64,000 nucleotides of DNA from Collinsella aerofaciens (GTDB lineage Bacteria; Actinomycetota; Coriobacteriia; Coriobacteriales; Coriobacteriaceae), in NCBI GenBank assembly GCA_008680965.1, contig NAKE01000001.1, positions 2,046,001 to 2,110,000 of the forward strand. Reading direction: 5' to 3'. Positions within the stretch are counted from its first letter, which is position 1; each line of letters opens with the position of its first letter. A program made the position numbers and the translations under genes. Under the pieces are notes generated by a model that saw only the letters and a list, made by a program, of their open reading frames with translations, searched no databases and was not told the origin of the DNA. Shown here piece by piece: positions 36,408 to 44,884 of the stretch.

Positions 36408-37619
36408 CTATACCCCAAAAACGTAGCGGTCCAGGCGCTCACACGCCTCCTTTACCCGCGAAAGCGGCAGTGCCAGATTCACGCGGATGTGACAGGGCCC
36501 GTGGAACGAGCGGCCGTCCTGATACCCCACGCCCACGCGCGCCCCCTCGTCGAGCAGCCACTGAATATCGCGGCCATGCTCGAGGCACCACTCGGTGCAG
36601 TCCAGAAACACCATGTACGTGCCCTGCGGACGCGAATAGCCCACGCCCTCAAAATGCTCGTCCACGTAATCGCAGAAGTAGTCAATGTTGCCCTGGATGA
36701 CCTGGTTGAGCTCATCGACCCACTCGTAGCCCTGCGGCTGGTAGGCGCCGATAAGCGCGTGCATCGAAAGGACGTTCATCTCGTTGTAGTGAGTCTTGTT
36801 GGACACGGCGCACACGCGGTCGCGCAGCGTCTCGTTATAGATGATGTGGTAGCTGCCGACCAGGCCCGCCAGGTTGAACGTCTTGCTGGGCGCGTAGAGG
36901 GCAACCGTGCGCATGCGGGCATCCTCGCTCACCGACTGCGTCGGGATATGTCTGTGACCCGGCAGGATGATATCGGACCAAATCTCATCCGAGATCACCA
37001 CGCAATCATGCTGGCGATAGATGTCCATGGCGCGCTCGATCTCGTCGCGCTCCCATACGCGCCCGCAGGGATTGTGCGGCGAGCAGAACACCGCGGCATG
37101 GATGTGGTTTTGGGCGAGCTTGCGCTCCATGTCCTCAAAGTCCATACGCCACACGCCTTGGTCGTCGAGCTTAAGCGGGCTGTGGACAATGCGATAGCCC
37201 GCGGCTTCGATAGACTTGGTAAAGCCGATGTAGGTGGGGCTGTGGACCAGCACCGCATCGCCCGGCTGGACATACGCGCGCAGCGTCGACACAACACCGC
37301 CCAGCACGCCGTTTTCGTAACCGATATGTTCAGGGCGCAGACCCTCGACGCCATTGCGGCGGCTCTGCCATTCGATGATGCGGTCAGAGTACTCGGCACG
37401 CGGATCAAAGTAGCCAAACATGGGGTGCTGGGCACGCTGAATGATGTGTTCCTGGACCGTGGGCACCGTGGCGAAGTTCATGTCCGCCACCCACATGGGA
37501 ATGCGATCGAAGCCCTCGTCGGGTGCGTTTGGAGCCATGCCGGGGATCTCACCCCAAGAATCAACGGCGATGGAGTCCATGCCGTGGCGGTCGATAAGCG
37601 AAGTAAAGTCGTATTTCAT
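36408..37619 (-). CDS. MalY/PatB-type PLP-dependent C-S lyase (cystathionine beta-lyase-like)
   Basis: A 403-residue fold-type I aminotransferase-like enzyme. RIPMWVADMNFATVP near residue 40 is the MalY/PatB N-terminal hallmark. SPHNPCGRVW and SDEIWSDI contact PLP, and the Schiff-base Lys is in APSKTFNLAG. The group cleaves cystathionine or cysteine S-conjugates to pyruvate, ammonia and a thiol; it could release H2S from cysteine. ATG 37619 with CCAGGAT upstream is used. Gene context gives no further hint. Confidence 0.9.
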   Translation of the reverse strand: MKYDFTSLIDRHGMDSIAVDSWGEIPGMAPNAPDEGFDRIPMWVADMNFATVPTVQEHIIQRAQHPMFGYFDPRAEYSDRIIEWQSRRNGVEGLRPEHIGYENGVLGGVVSTLRAYVQPGDAVLVHSPTYIGFTKSIEAAGYRIVHSPLKLDDQGVWRMDFEDMERKLAQNHIHAAVFCSPHNPCGRVWERDEIERAMDIYRQHDCVVISDEIWSDIILPGHRHIPTQSVSEDARMRTVALYAPSKTFNLAGLVGSYHIIYNETLRDRVCAVSNKTHYNEMNVLSMHALIGAYQPQGYEWVDELNQVIQGNIDYFCDYVDEHFEGVGYSRPQGTYMVFLDCTEWCLEHGRDIQWLLDEGARVGVGYQDGRSFHGPCHIRVNLALPLSRVKEACERLDRYVFGV

Positions 37620-37731
37620 CCTGGGCTCCCATGCAAAGCGGATTGTTTTGGTAGGCGTTATTGTCCACCAGCATGGGCGGTTTTGGCATGGGGTTTGGCT
37701 CTTAATTTGACGGGTGCGGACGAATGGCTGA

Positions 37732-38469
37732 TTAGTCTTGCGCGTCGTTGACGGCGACTACGGTTAGCCGGGTTTCATCGACCGTAAAAGATATGTCGAG
37801 CCCGGCGAAGGCCAAGTGATAAACACGGTTTGGCTCGTGCTTGCTGCCCGCGCGGCGCGGATCCTGGCGAAGAACCTCAACCAAGCCAGGAAGCTTTGTA
37901 GGCGGGACCATATCCTGCAGCGCTTGCGGAAACTCGACGTCGAGCTCTTGCCACGGCGCATCCTCAATCCAGCCGCCGGTCGCATCCGGGTGGCAATCCG
38001 CAAACGGAATGTAGGGCTTAATGTCGTAGATGGGCGTGCCGTCGCGCAGGTCGGTCCCCAACACATGGATGATGGGACCATCGTCGGTGAGCTCGACACG
38101 ATCAAGCTTGACGCAGGTGAGACCGATGGGATTAGGGCGAAACGGACTGCGCGTGGCAAAGACGCCCACACGCTCGGCTCCGCCCAGACGCGGCGGACGC
38201 ACGGTTTTCGACCACTTGGCATTAGTTCCGGACCTGTCCTGCTTTTTGGCATCGGCGGCTATGTCCTTAGCCGTGCCGCCGGGCGTGCCGTTTTCGAAGC
38301 GCCAGAGCAACTATAGGTGAGAGAAGGAATCCAGACCCTCAACTGCTGCGTTGGAGGCAAATTCCGGTTCAAAGACGATGCGTCCCTGCAAATGGGGCGC
38401 CAAAAAGCTGTTGCGCGGAATGCCGAACTTCTGCGGCAGATCGGTATGTATGTGTGCAATAGGTTCCAT
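37732..38469 (-). pseudogene. trmO: trmO (tRNA N6-threonylcarbamoyladenosine methyltransferase) broken by an in-frame amber stop
   Basis: Two parts of one reading frame encode TrmO/TsaA. The N-terminal part (from ATG 38469) carries KFGIPRNSFLAPHLQG and ends EGLDSFSHL, followed by TAG at 38313-38311. The same frame then continues LLWRFENG and GVFATRSPFRPNPIGLT to the stop at 37732. In intact TrmO the motif reads FSHLWLLF, so TGG (Trp) to TAG is the simplest explanation. The C-terminal part could be re-initiated from a TTG, but would lack the SAM-binding N-terminus. TrmO methylates t6A37 in tRNA; that activity is probably lost, unless amber suppression occurs or the base is a sequencing error. 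Confidence 0.82.
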
Positions 38470-38616
38470 GCCGGTCATTGTACGGCATGGAGGCGTGGGG
38501 CGTTGTACGCAATTCTTCGCCGCAGCCCCCGTCGTGCAACCAACGGTTGCTTGGAAGGGCACCTACTGCCGCGTATGCTTAAGCCATCAACCAGCAGAAA
38601 GCAGAAAGGAGCCGTT

Positions 38617-39444
38617 ATGGCCTTTGCAGAAAAGCTCATTGCTGTCCGTCGCGCCCATCACCTTACCCAAGAGCAGCTCGCCGCCAAGCTCTTCGTCACA
38701 CGCCAAGCCGTCAGCCGTTGGGAACGCGGCGAGGTCACACCGGGTATCGACATGATGAAGCTCATCGCCGCCGTGACCGGCGAGCCCCTGTCTCACCTGC
38801 TCGAAATGCCCGAGCACTATTGCCAGAGCTGCGGCATGATACTCACACCCGACGACTGCGGCACCGATGCTGCGGGCACCGCGACCGATCATTACTGCAA
38901 GTGGTGCTACGACCACGGCAAGTACACCTACGACACTACGATGGAGGCAATGATCGAGGATTGTGCCCCGCGCCTGGCACAAAACACCGGTATGTCGCTC
39001 GACGAAGCTGTCTCGCTCATGGGCGCCGTGCTGCCGCAACTGGAACGCTGGCGCGCCGTGCAAGAAAACGAGGAGCGCTACGGCGCCGAAGCGCGGGCGC
39101 GCTATGGCGATGAGGCTATCGATGCAGCAAACGAAACGTTACTGGATATGGATCCTCAGACATGGAACGACATGAAGGAACTTGAACGCGCTATTCTGGG
39201 CCAGCTCTCGATTGCCATGAGCGACGGCGAACCGGATGGAAGCGAGGCTCGCAAGCTTGTCGCGATGCATCGTCGCTGGATTGCTCTCAACTGGGGATGC
39301 GAGCCCCAAGACGAGGCGTACTTGGGCCTCGCCCACGGCTATCTTGCCGACCAGCGCTTTGTTGACTACTACGACAAGCCCTGCGGCACCGGCGCCACGG
39401 CGTTTCTAGTCCAGACGATCGAGTCGTCGTCGGCTCACGCATAG
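38617..39444 (+). CDS. XRE-family regulator fused to zinc ribbon and TipAS-like domain
   Basis: A 275-residue three-part protein. Residues 1-65 form an XRE helix-turn-helix (LTQEQLAAKLFVTRQAVSRW). Residues about 68-105 are a zinc ribbon of the zinc_ribbon_2 type (YCQSCGMIL, HYCKWCYDHG). From about 140 the sequence matches a TipAS drug-sensing domain (ERYGAEARARYGD, then GYLADQRFVDYYDKP). TipAS normally follows a MerR domain and binds thiopeptide-like antibiotics, so the XRE-zinc-ribbon fusion is unusual. AAAGGAG precedes ATG 38617. It may sense hydrophobic drugs and control itself or neighbours. Confidence 0.82.
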   Translation: MAFAEKLIAVRRAHHLTQEQLAAKLFVTRQAVSRWERGEVTPGIDMMKLIAAVTGEPLSHLLEMPEHYCQSCGMILTPDDCGTDAAGTATDHYCKWCYDHGKYTYDTTMEAMIEDCAPRLAQNTGMSLDEAVSLMGAVLPQLERWRAVQENEERYGAEARARYGDEAIDAANETLLDMDPQTWNDMKELERAILGQLSIAMSDGEPDGSEARKLVAMHRRWIALNWGCEPQDEAYLGLAHGYLADQRFVDYYDKPCGTGATAFLVQTIESSSAHA

Positions 39445-39495
39445 ACTGCAGCGGCTTTGGGTATTTCAATCGAAACCTCAACCGATTGGAGACCC

Positions 39496-39741
39496 ATGGC
39501 TACTGATCACGAGCTCGCGCTGTACGTTATGACCGGCTGCCCGTATTGCATAAAGGTCAAGCGCTTTTTGGCCGATAACGGCGTGACCATTCCCGAACGC
39601 AATATCTCGACTGACCCCGATGCCGAGCAGACGCTCATCGCCGTCGGCGGAAAACGCCAGGTTCCCTGCCTGTTCATTGACGGCAAACCGCTCTACGAGT
39701 CGAGCGACATCATCACCTGGGCACAGAAAAACCTCCTCTAG
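39496..39741 (+). CDS. Glutaredoxin-like thiol-redox protein
   Basis: An 81-residue glutaredoxin-fold protein. The active site CPYC is at residues 15-18 (TGCPYCIKVKRFL), and the cis-Pro loop is RQVPCLFIDGKPL. It probably reduces disulfides or mixed thiols in the cytoplasm. The ATG at 39496 with TGGAGA upstream is preferred to the in-frame start at 39457. Confidence 0.88.
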   Translation: MATDHELALYVMTGCPYCIKVKRFLADNGVTIPERNISTDPDAEQTLIAVGGKRQVPCLFIDGKPLYESSDIITWAQKNLL

Positions 39742-39742
39742 C

Positions 39743-39769
39743 ACTCATTGGGGACGTACTTAAATGAGT
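39743..39769. repeat. Palindromic repeat with ACTCATT stem
   Basis: ACTCATT (39743-39749) and AATGAGT (39763-39769) flank GGGGACGTACTTA. This is a single unit of the GGGGACGT-core family, whose AGTCATT-type relative is in the 32.8-kb array. It follows the glutaredoxin stop directly. Confidence 0.55.
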
Positions 39770-39817
39770 AGGTAGGAATTCAGCTTCTCAAATTTATAGA
39801 ACATACGTTTGCTTTTA

Positions 39818-39826
39818 TGCTATACT
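39818..39826 (+). promoter_or_regulatory. Extended -10 promoter upstream of the leader peptide
   Basis: TGCTATACT (39818-39826) is a good extended -10 element in an A+T-rich stretch, about 47 bases before the 9-codon leader. No standard -35 is needed for such promoters. Confidence 0.5.
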
Positions 39827-39872
39827 CGCCTCAAGGCATGAGACGAGTCGAGAGCTCCTGCGGAGGTCCCCA

Positions 39873-39902
39873 ATGACACGCTGGAGCGAGCTCGGTAAGT
39901 AA
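39873..39902 (+). CDS. Nine-codon leader peptide
   Basis: ATG at 39873 with GGAGG at 39862-39866 opens a nine-codon frame (MTRWSELGK) ending in TAA. It lies 124 bases upstream of the 428-aa gene. The ribosome site is good and correctly spaced, so translation is plausible; a role in attenuation is inferred only. Confidence 0.35.
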   Translation: MTRWSELGK

Positions 39903-40026
39903 GATCGGTGGTTACCGCACTCGCCCATCTCAGACAGGCTGCGCTCCTGTTCGCCGTCGCCATCAAAGAACGGCACTCACAACCAAACGTTTCCGTTATC
40001 CGTGAGTCACACAGGAGTGCATCGTT

Positions 40027-41313
40027 ATGGCAAAAAAGATTCCAACCTTTACGTCCGACATCGTTTCGAGCGCCTGCTCAGATATCAGCGGAATAGTTGA
40101 AGCCAAGAGCCTTAATCAAAAGGGTATCGATCATGAAACTTCGCTTGAGGGGGCATTGCTCATCGGGCGCCGCCTCGAACAAGAGACCGCCGGATACCCC
40201 GTTACCAACCTCAAAGGATTGCTCTCCCCTGTCGGCGGCCATCTACACAAGCATTATGGTCCCCGCTTAGGACAATCCTATCTCACACGCTGCATTAAGT
40301 TCGCTCGCGCCGTTCCCAAAGACGTGCCACCTAGATCAGAGCTTGGCCTAACTCACTATGAGTCACTCGCTCGCATTACAAACGAGTACCTGCGTCTGGA
40401 GCTCATGAACGTCGCGGCCGACAACAGATGGTCCTCATCACGCGTCGTGCTTCACGCCAGATACCAAAGCCCACAAGATGCTCCAAGCAACAGGGAATTC
40501 CGCGAGCTCATAGCGAACCAGGAAGTTTGGCGCTTTGCACGCGCTTATACAGATGCTTGCGGAATCATCTCGCTTGAGAAGTTTGTTGAGCTTTACAATT
40601 CTTGCGCTCCCAAACCAGTCTCGATATTCGAAGTAAATGAAACCATTTGGAAAATCAGAGACGAGTCGGGGCGCATCGACAACCCCTGTATGTTATCCAG
40701 AGACGGAGAGCTGTACCTCATAACGCCGGAACTTGATGACACAGTCGAAAACAACCCTTATTACTACGACGACTACGGATATTCTTATCGAAAATATAAA
40801 CGCCATAGCGAGTACACCGAGGAAATGCGTTCGTTACGCGAGCGACGTGTTCAGAGCAGGAGGGCGGCCATATTCGCTGCTCATAAACAGCATCCAATCA
40901 AAAAACTCGATTATGAGGACGTTGTCTGCGGATATGCCACCTACACACGGTTTGTTAACAATCTCAAACTGGATATCTTGAAGGATTCCAAGCTGAGTGC
41001 CGCGAGCCTTCACGCAAGAGAGGACGAATTCGATTTCATTATGGCAAAGCTCTTGCGCTCTATTGGTCTCAACGGCATGCCGACAGTGCAACAAATTAAC
41101 GAAGATGCCGAATTTCTATTGATCGTCGTACGGCCCGATTTTTATGAACAAGCGAAGATAAACAAGGTCTCCAAACTCCTCTCGATAATCTATGAGAACA
41201 CTCCCCTCTGGGAGTTCAACGGCCGCTCGCATACCGAACTAAGAAATGAAGAAGCGGTAGAGCCTCTCGTGCCAACTATGCAACCAACAGTCCAACCAAA
41301 ACAGGCTGCTTAA
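40027..41313 (+). CDS. 428-residue protein of unknown function in an A+T-richer island
   Basis: No family is recognised. The product is soluble and charged, with no signal or membrane segment. The N-terminal third (about 40-115) contains GALLIGRRLEQE and SYLTRCIKFARAVPKD and could be helical. The middle has a Tyr-rich run (NPYYYDDYGYSYRKYKR) and an Arg-rich stretch (RSLRERRVQSRRAA). The C-terminus is VPTMQPTVQPKQAA. Codon use is richer in A and T than its neighbours, suggesting transfer. AGGAG lies about 8 bases upstream of ATG 40027. A toxin-antitoxin-like pair follows, so it may belong to a mobile or defence island. Confidence 0.7.
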   Translation: MAKKIPTFTSDIVSSACSDISGIVEAKSLNQKGIDHETSLEGALLIGRRLEQETAGYPVTNLKGLLSPVGGHLHKHYGPRLGQSYLTRCIKFARAVPKDVPPRSELGLTHYESLARITNEYLRLELMNVAADNRWSSSRVVLHARYQSPQDAPSNREFRELIANQEVWRFARAYTDACGIISLEKFVELYNSCAPKPVSIFEVNETIWKIRDESGRIDNPCMLSRDGELYLITPELDDTVENNPYYYDDYGYSYRKYKRHSEYTEEMRSLRERRVQSRRAAIFAAHKQHPIKKLDYEDVVCGYATYTRFVNNLKLDILKDSKLSAASLHAREDEFDFIMAKLLRSIGLNGMPTVQQINEDAEFLLIVVRPDFYEQAKINKVSKLLSIIYENTPLWEFNGRSHTELRNEEAVEPLVPTMQPTVQPKQAA

Positions 41314-41370
41314 CCATATTAACTGCTTGTATTTTTGTCTACAAAACTGTATACATAAAGAGAGGTCCCT

Positions 41371-41637
41371 ATGGAGCTCATCGCAATCCACCCCCATGCC
41401 CTCAAACATGGGCTGACAGAGACGGATATTACCTGCGCTTGGAACTCCGCTTTCGCATGGTTTAGGCGTGATCTTGAAAATGGAGGCATCGATTACGTTC
41501 TCGTTGGACTTGATGGAAAAAACCGCCTCATGGAGCTCATTGCTCGATGTTGCCCCGACCGAGATGGTTACATCATTTACCACGCCCTTGTCCCTCCTAC
41601 GCGCAAGGTGCTCAGGGAAATCGGAATCGATCGATAG
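41371..41637 (+). CDS. Putative toxin of a type II toxin-antitoxin pair
   Basis: An 88-residue protein with the pattern HPHALKHGLTETDITCAW, DYVLVGLDGKNRLMELIA and YIIYHALVPPTRKVL. This resembles small actinobacterial toxin-like proteins (BrnT/RelE-fold region) encoded beside ribbon-helix-helix proteins. The assignment is from gene order and general fold pattern; no catalytic set is proven. AGAGAGG precedes ATG 41371. The partner gene starts 8 bases after its stop. Confidence 0.65.
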   Translation: MELIAIHPHALKHGLTETDITCAWNSAFAWFRRDLENGGIDYVLVGLDGKNRLMELIARCCPDRDGYIIYHALVPPTRKVLREIGIDR

Positions 41638-41645
41638 GAGGCGCT

Positions 41646-41912
41646 ATGGACGCTAAACAGCTCGAAAAGATGATGGGGTTTGCTCCCGGTGAGCTAGAAA
41701 AAGCCGCAGCGGCATACGAAAAAGATGAGTGGCCGAAGGGCCACACCGTCAAGTTGGGAAGGCCGCCGATTTCCGATGAACCAAGCGTTGTTTTATCGGC
41801 ACGTGTGGGCGAATCGGTTCTTGAAGCATTTGACGCAAAGGCAAAGCGCCATGGGCAAACGCGCACGGAGCGACTCAGGGAACTCATTACACTCGATGCA
41901 ATGATTGCCTAG
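41646..41912 (+). CDS. Ribbon-helix-helix antitoxin-like protein
   Basis: An 88-residue protein. The C-terminal ~45 residues (VVLSARVGESVLEAFDAKAKR, then RTERLRELI) fit a CopG/ribbon-helix-helix domain, and the N-terminal half is the likely toxin-binding part. AGGAGG (41637-41642) overlaps the stop of the toxin-like gene, so translation is coupled. The order toxin-then-antitoxin is the reverse of the commonest one but is known, as in HigBA and BrnTA. A strong terminator ends the unit. Confidence 0.75.
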   Translation: MDAKQLEKMMGFAPGELEKAAAAYEKDEWPKGHTVKLGRPPISDEPSVVLSARVGESVLEAFDAKAKRHGQTRTERLRELITLDAMIA

Positions 41913-41931
41913 TCCCCTGCCGAACCAAACA

Positions 41932-41993
41932 TGTACGTCAGCATCCAAAAACGATATTTTTCGACATCCTTGGATGCTGGCGTACAGTTTTTT
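41932..41993 (+). terminator. Intrinsic terminator after the toxin-antitoxin pair
   Basis: TGTACGTCAGCATCCAA (41932-41948) pairs with TTGGATGCTGGCGTACA (41970-41986), 17 bp with one G-T wobble, followed by a run of six T from 41988. The loop of 21 nt is long, but stem and U tract are convincing. Confidence 0.82.
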
Positions 41994-42043
41994 GCATGGG
42001 TCCGGCACAGGCGATCCGTTCTTCTCCGTCCCCAAGGGATCAT

Positions 42044-43003
42044 TTAGCCACAAAAGCGGGCGATGGGCGCAAGCTGCTGCTCGCGAAAGACACGGTCGAC
42101 AGCGGCACGGTATTCATCGACCTTTTTGGTCTTGCGTACGAGTTTGTGAACGGTCGCTGGATCGGCGAAGGCGCATTTGGCGTAGAACCACCACTCCTTC
42201 ATGCGAAAGACCGCGTTGCCCCCAATCTCGTCCGCATAGGCCGCAAACAGCATGTCATGGAAGCGTTGCAGCTCAGCGGCGGTAGCGGCAGGGTCGCCCT
42301 TAACCATGCGAGCCAGCGCGGGATTCGCAAGCAAGCCGCGCCCCAACATTACGTGGCGTGTTCCGGGATAGGCCTTCACCAGCGCATCCATGTCCTCAAG
42401 ATCAAAGATGTCGCCGTTATAGGCCACGGGGAACGGCGCCCGTTCCAGCGTCTCGCCGTAAAACTCTTTGCGCGGTGAGCCCGTATAACGGTCCTTTTGC
42501 ACGCGCGGATGCACGATCAACTCCGCCAGCGGCATTCGGCAATAGAGGTCGAGCACGCGCTCGTACTCGTCATCGCATTCGAGCCCCAGTCTGGTCTTGA
42601 CCGACACCGGCAAGGGCGAGCGTTCGCACACGTCGCTCAAGAACACCTCGAGCTCATCCAAATTGCGCAGAAAGCCCGAACCCTTGCCCTTCGCGACCAC
42701 CGTACCCGAAGGGCAGCCAAGGTTGAGGTTGACCTCGCGGTAACCCATATCGGCAAGCACCTGCGCCGCCCACACAAACTCGTCCGCATTCTTGGACATC
42801 AGCTGGGGCACCACGTTAAGTCCCTGGTTGTTGGCAGGATCGACCTCTTTAAACGCCTTGCCGCCAAAGCGATTGCCCACCCGCGGCGGCGGCAAAAACG
42901 GCGTGTAATAACAATCGAGCGCGCCGAAGCACTCCGCATGCACGCGACGGAACACATGCCCGGTAATCCCCTCCATAGGAGCCAGCGATAAATACATCAA
43001 CAT
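42044..43003 (-). CDS. tRNA-dihydrouridine synthase
   Basis: A 319-residue FMN-dependent Dus enzyme that reduces uridine to dihydrouridine in tRNA. The barrel starts LSLAPMEGITGHVFRR; NLNLGCPSG carries the catalytic Cys (about residue 97). VSVKTRLG, IVHPRVQKDRYTG and YNGDIFD are FMN/tRNA-contacting motifs. The subfamily (DusA/B/C) cannot be fixed. ATG 43003 has a weak GAG site; an in-frame ATG at 42997 is possible. Confidence 0.9.
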   Translation of the reverse strand: MLMYLSLAPMEGITGHVFRRVHAECFGALDCYYTPFLPPPRVGNRFGGKAFKEVDPANNQGLNVVPQLMSKNADEFVWAAQVLADMGYREVNLNLGCPSGTVVAKGKGSGFLRNLDELEVFLSDVCERSPLPVSVKTRLGLECDDEYERVLDLYCRMPLAELIVHPRVQKDRYTGSPRKEFYGETLERAPFPVAYNGDIFDLEDMDALVKAYPGTRHVMLGRGLLANPALARMVKGDPAATAAELQRFHDMLFAAYADEIGGNAVFRMKEWWFYAKCAFADPATVHKLVRKTKKVDEYRAAVDRVFREQQLAPIARFCG

Positions 43004-43017
43004 CCATTCTCAAATCA

Positions 43018-43048
43018 ATGTGACAAAGGGACTGTCCCTTTGTCACAT
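43018..43048. repeat. GGGACTGTCCC-core palindrome, TGACAAA stem (copy 2)
   Basis: ATGTGACAAAGGGA, CTG and TCCCTTTGTCACAT form a perfect 14-bp hairpin identical to copy 1 apart from one more paired base on each side. It lies between two divergent genes (Dus and the DUF3592-type gene), so it is not a terminator for either. Confidence 0.85.
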
Positions 43049-43120
43049 AATACGCCCACCGAGGGCGGGGATTCTCTATACTGGGTCACATATGACGGTA
43101 TCGCGCCAAAGGAGAACGCC

Positions 43121-43648
43121 GTGACCACGTCGCAGATATCCCTGCTCGCGCTCATCTTGGTTGGGGGCATCGGCATCCTGCTTATCGGAGTGAGCGCGCT
43201 CATGAAAGCCGCCGCTCGCAAGAAAGCCAAGGCCTGTACCGCCGTGACCATGGGAACGGTCATCGACCATCGCTTTATGGGCGAAGGCAGGATGTATCCC
43301 GTTTTGGAATACGCCGTCGACGGCACGCAATACCGCGCGAAAAAACAATTCCGTGGCATAAAGACCAAAAGCTTGTCGGGACTCCCCATCCGCACGCAAG
43401 CCACCGCCTACGAAGACGCCAAGGGCTGGCTGCACGTGCAGACAGGCCCCATCGCCCGCCTAGGCACCCTCGCGGAGCAGCTTTGGCCCCTCGGTAGCCA
43501 AATGACCGTGTACTACAACCCCAGCAACCCAGACAAAAGCTATGTCGAACGCCCCATCGTGGGCAACTTTGCCACACTGATGTTTAACATCGCAGGCTTC
43601 TTGCTCATCGCGATGAGCATCTTGCTCTATGTTCTTATCCAGCGCTAG
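43121..43648 (+). CDS. DUF3592-type membrane protein
   Basis: A 175-residue protein with an N-terminal membrane helix (LLALILVGGIGILLIGVSAL), a soluble beta-rich middle (GTVIDHRFMGEGRMYPVLEY, then VYYNPSNPDKSYVE) and a C-terminal helix (ATLMFNIAGFLLIAMSILLY). The middle YNPxNPxxSYV motif is typical of DUF3592 proteins. The GTG at 43121 with AAAGGAG (43108-43114) is preferred to an upstream in-frame ATG inside the palindrome. Function unknown. Confidence 0.78.
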   Translation: MTTSQISLLALILVGGIGILLIGVSALMKAAARKKAKACTAVTMGTVIDHRFMGEGRMYPVLEYAVDGTQYRAKKQFRGIKTKSLSGLPIRTQATAYEDAKGWLHVQTGPIARLGTLAEQLWPLGSQMTVYYNPSNPDKSYVERPIVGNFATLMFNIAGFLLIAMSILLYVLIQR

Positions 43649-43711
43649 CTCAAACTGATGCGCCCCGCGCCCCATGCGCCGCAACGACCGTTACGACACC
43701 AAGGATCAGCC

Positions 43712-44845
43712 ATGGCAACACTTTCCGAACAAGAACGCAAGCGTATCCAGCGATACTGCATCTATCCCAAGATTGCCGGCACAGCGCTTGCCATGGCGTT
43801 TGTGCTGCCTTTTTTGATCATTCCCTTCGAAATGATTGACGATATCGTCTTCCATCATGAAAGCTTCCAGGAGACGGGCATGATGACCGCCTTGGCGCTC
43901 ACCGCCGTCGAGCTCGCCATCTTCTGCTACTGCGCGCTCGCGCCGCGCTTTGGCATGCGCGGCAAGCAGTGGAAAGAAATGCAGCACCGACTCGTCGTCG
44001 AGCAGGCTGAGAAAGACCACTCGGCACAAATCGCAGGTGTTATCGGTACGCAGGCCGCCGCGCGCCTGCTCAAGAACAGCGACAACGAGACCGCACGCAA
44101 CCTGGGCGGCGCGGCAGAAGTCGCCGCTGCCGTAGGCGCCGTCGCCACCGCGGCAGACGTGCTTGCCGAAAGCTTTGCCAACGCAAAGGCCATGGCAGAG
44201 GCCTGTGGCGTGCCTATCCCCCGTGCAAAAAAGTGGATCGTCGCGCTTGTGGCACTGCCCCTCGCAATCGTGTGCGGTGCCTATATCCCGCAGCTGGCGC
44301 AGGGAAACATCGAGATGCAACAGAACGCCGCGGCCGCGGCCGAGCAGATCACCATCGCCCGCAAGGCATTAGAGCCCGCATGCGAGTACGTGTCCGCCGA
44401 TGACCCCTACGAGCGATATCAAGATTACGGCTATCACGTCCGCGGCTACCTTCACGACGGCGACTCCGATACCCAGAAGACCTATACGTACCTGGATTTC
44501 GACAACAAGGGAACGCTCAAGGAAGTGAGTTACATAGCAGAGGTCGACCCCAGCGCGAGCCTTGAGGACAACCTCGCCCGCATCGAGCGCGACCTTGACG
44601 AGCTGTTCTCTGCCGTCCAAACCGTAGACGTCAAGACGGTGAGCCCCGAGCTCTTGGCACCGCAGAAACTCCCCGAAGAGTTTAGGCAGGCATTTTTGAA
44701 CGGCTCACTCTACGAGAGAATCTCTATCAGGACGAGTGACGACCTCATCAAAACGTATTACTCGTTTGATACGGATCCCGAGGACGAGTTTGACGAGTAC
44801 ACCCATCCAAGCATCCGTATCACATTGATGGGCAAAACGAGCTAG
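43712..44845 (+). CDS. Membrane protein of unknown function
   Basis: A 377-residue protein with three predicted membrane helices (about 21-42, 57-76 and 189-208). An Ala-rich helical stretch lies before the third helix (GAAEVAAAVGAVATAADVLA). A C-terminal extracellular or cytosolic domain of about 150 residues is acidic (DTDPEDEFDEYTHPS). The upstream DUF3592-type gene is 63 bases away, so they may be co-transcribed. No family is recognised. AAGGAT precedes ATG 43712. Confidence 0.7.
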   Translation: MATLSEQERKRIQRYCIYPKIAGTALAMAFVLPFLIIPFEMIDDIVFHHESFQETGMMTALALTAVELAIFCYCALAPRFGMRGKQWKEMQHRLVVEQAEKDHSAQIAGVIGTQAAARLLKNSDNETARNLGGAAEVAAAVGAVATAADVLAESFANAKAMAEACGVPIPRAKKWIVALVALPLAIVCGAYIPQLAQGNIEMQQNAAAAAEQITIARKALEPACEYVSADDPYERYQDYGYHVRGYLHDGDSDTQKTYTYLDFDNKGTLKEVSYIAEVDPSASLEDNLARIERDLDELFSAVQTVDVKTVSPELLAPQKLPEEFRQAFLNGSLYERISIRTSDDLIKTYYSFDTDPEDEFDEYTHPSIRITLMGKTS

Positions 44846-44851
44846 CCACCC

Positions 44852-44884
44852 AATGTGACAAAGGGACTGTCCCTTTGTCACATT
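44852..44884. repeat. GGGACTGTCCC-core palindrome, TGACAAA stem (copy 3)
   Basis: AATGTGACAAAGGGA, CTG and TCCCTTTGTCACATT form a perfect 15-bp stem. It lies between convergent genes and overlaps the minus-strand ABC gene's stop codon (44883-44885), so it can act as a terminator for both. Confidence 0.85.

Noticed and set aside
38311..38313. Amber codon in trmO as pyrrolysine or programmed readthrough
   Set aside because: No pyrrolysine genes are in the window and the codon replaces a conserved Trp in a normally uninterrupted enzyme, so mutation or sequencing error is simpler.
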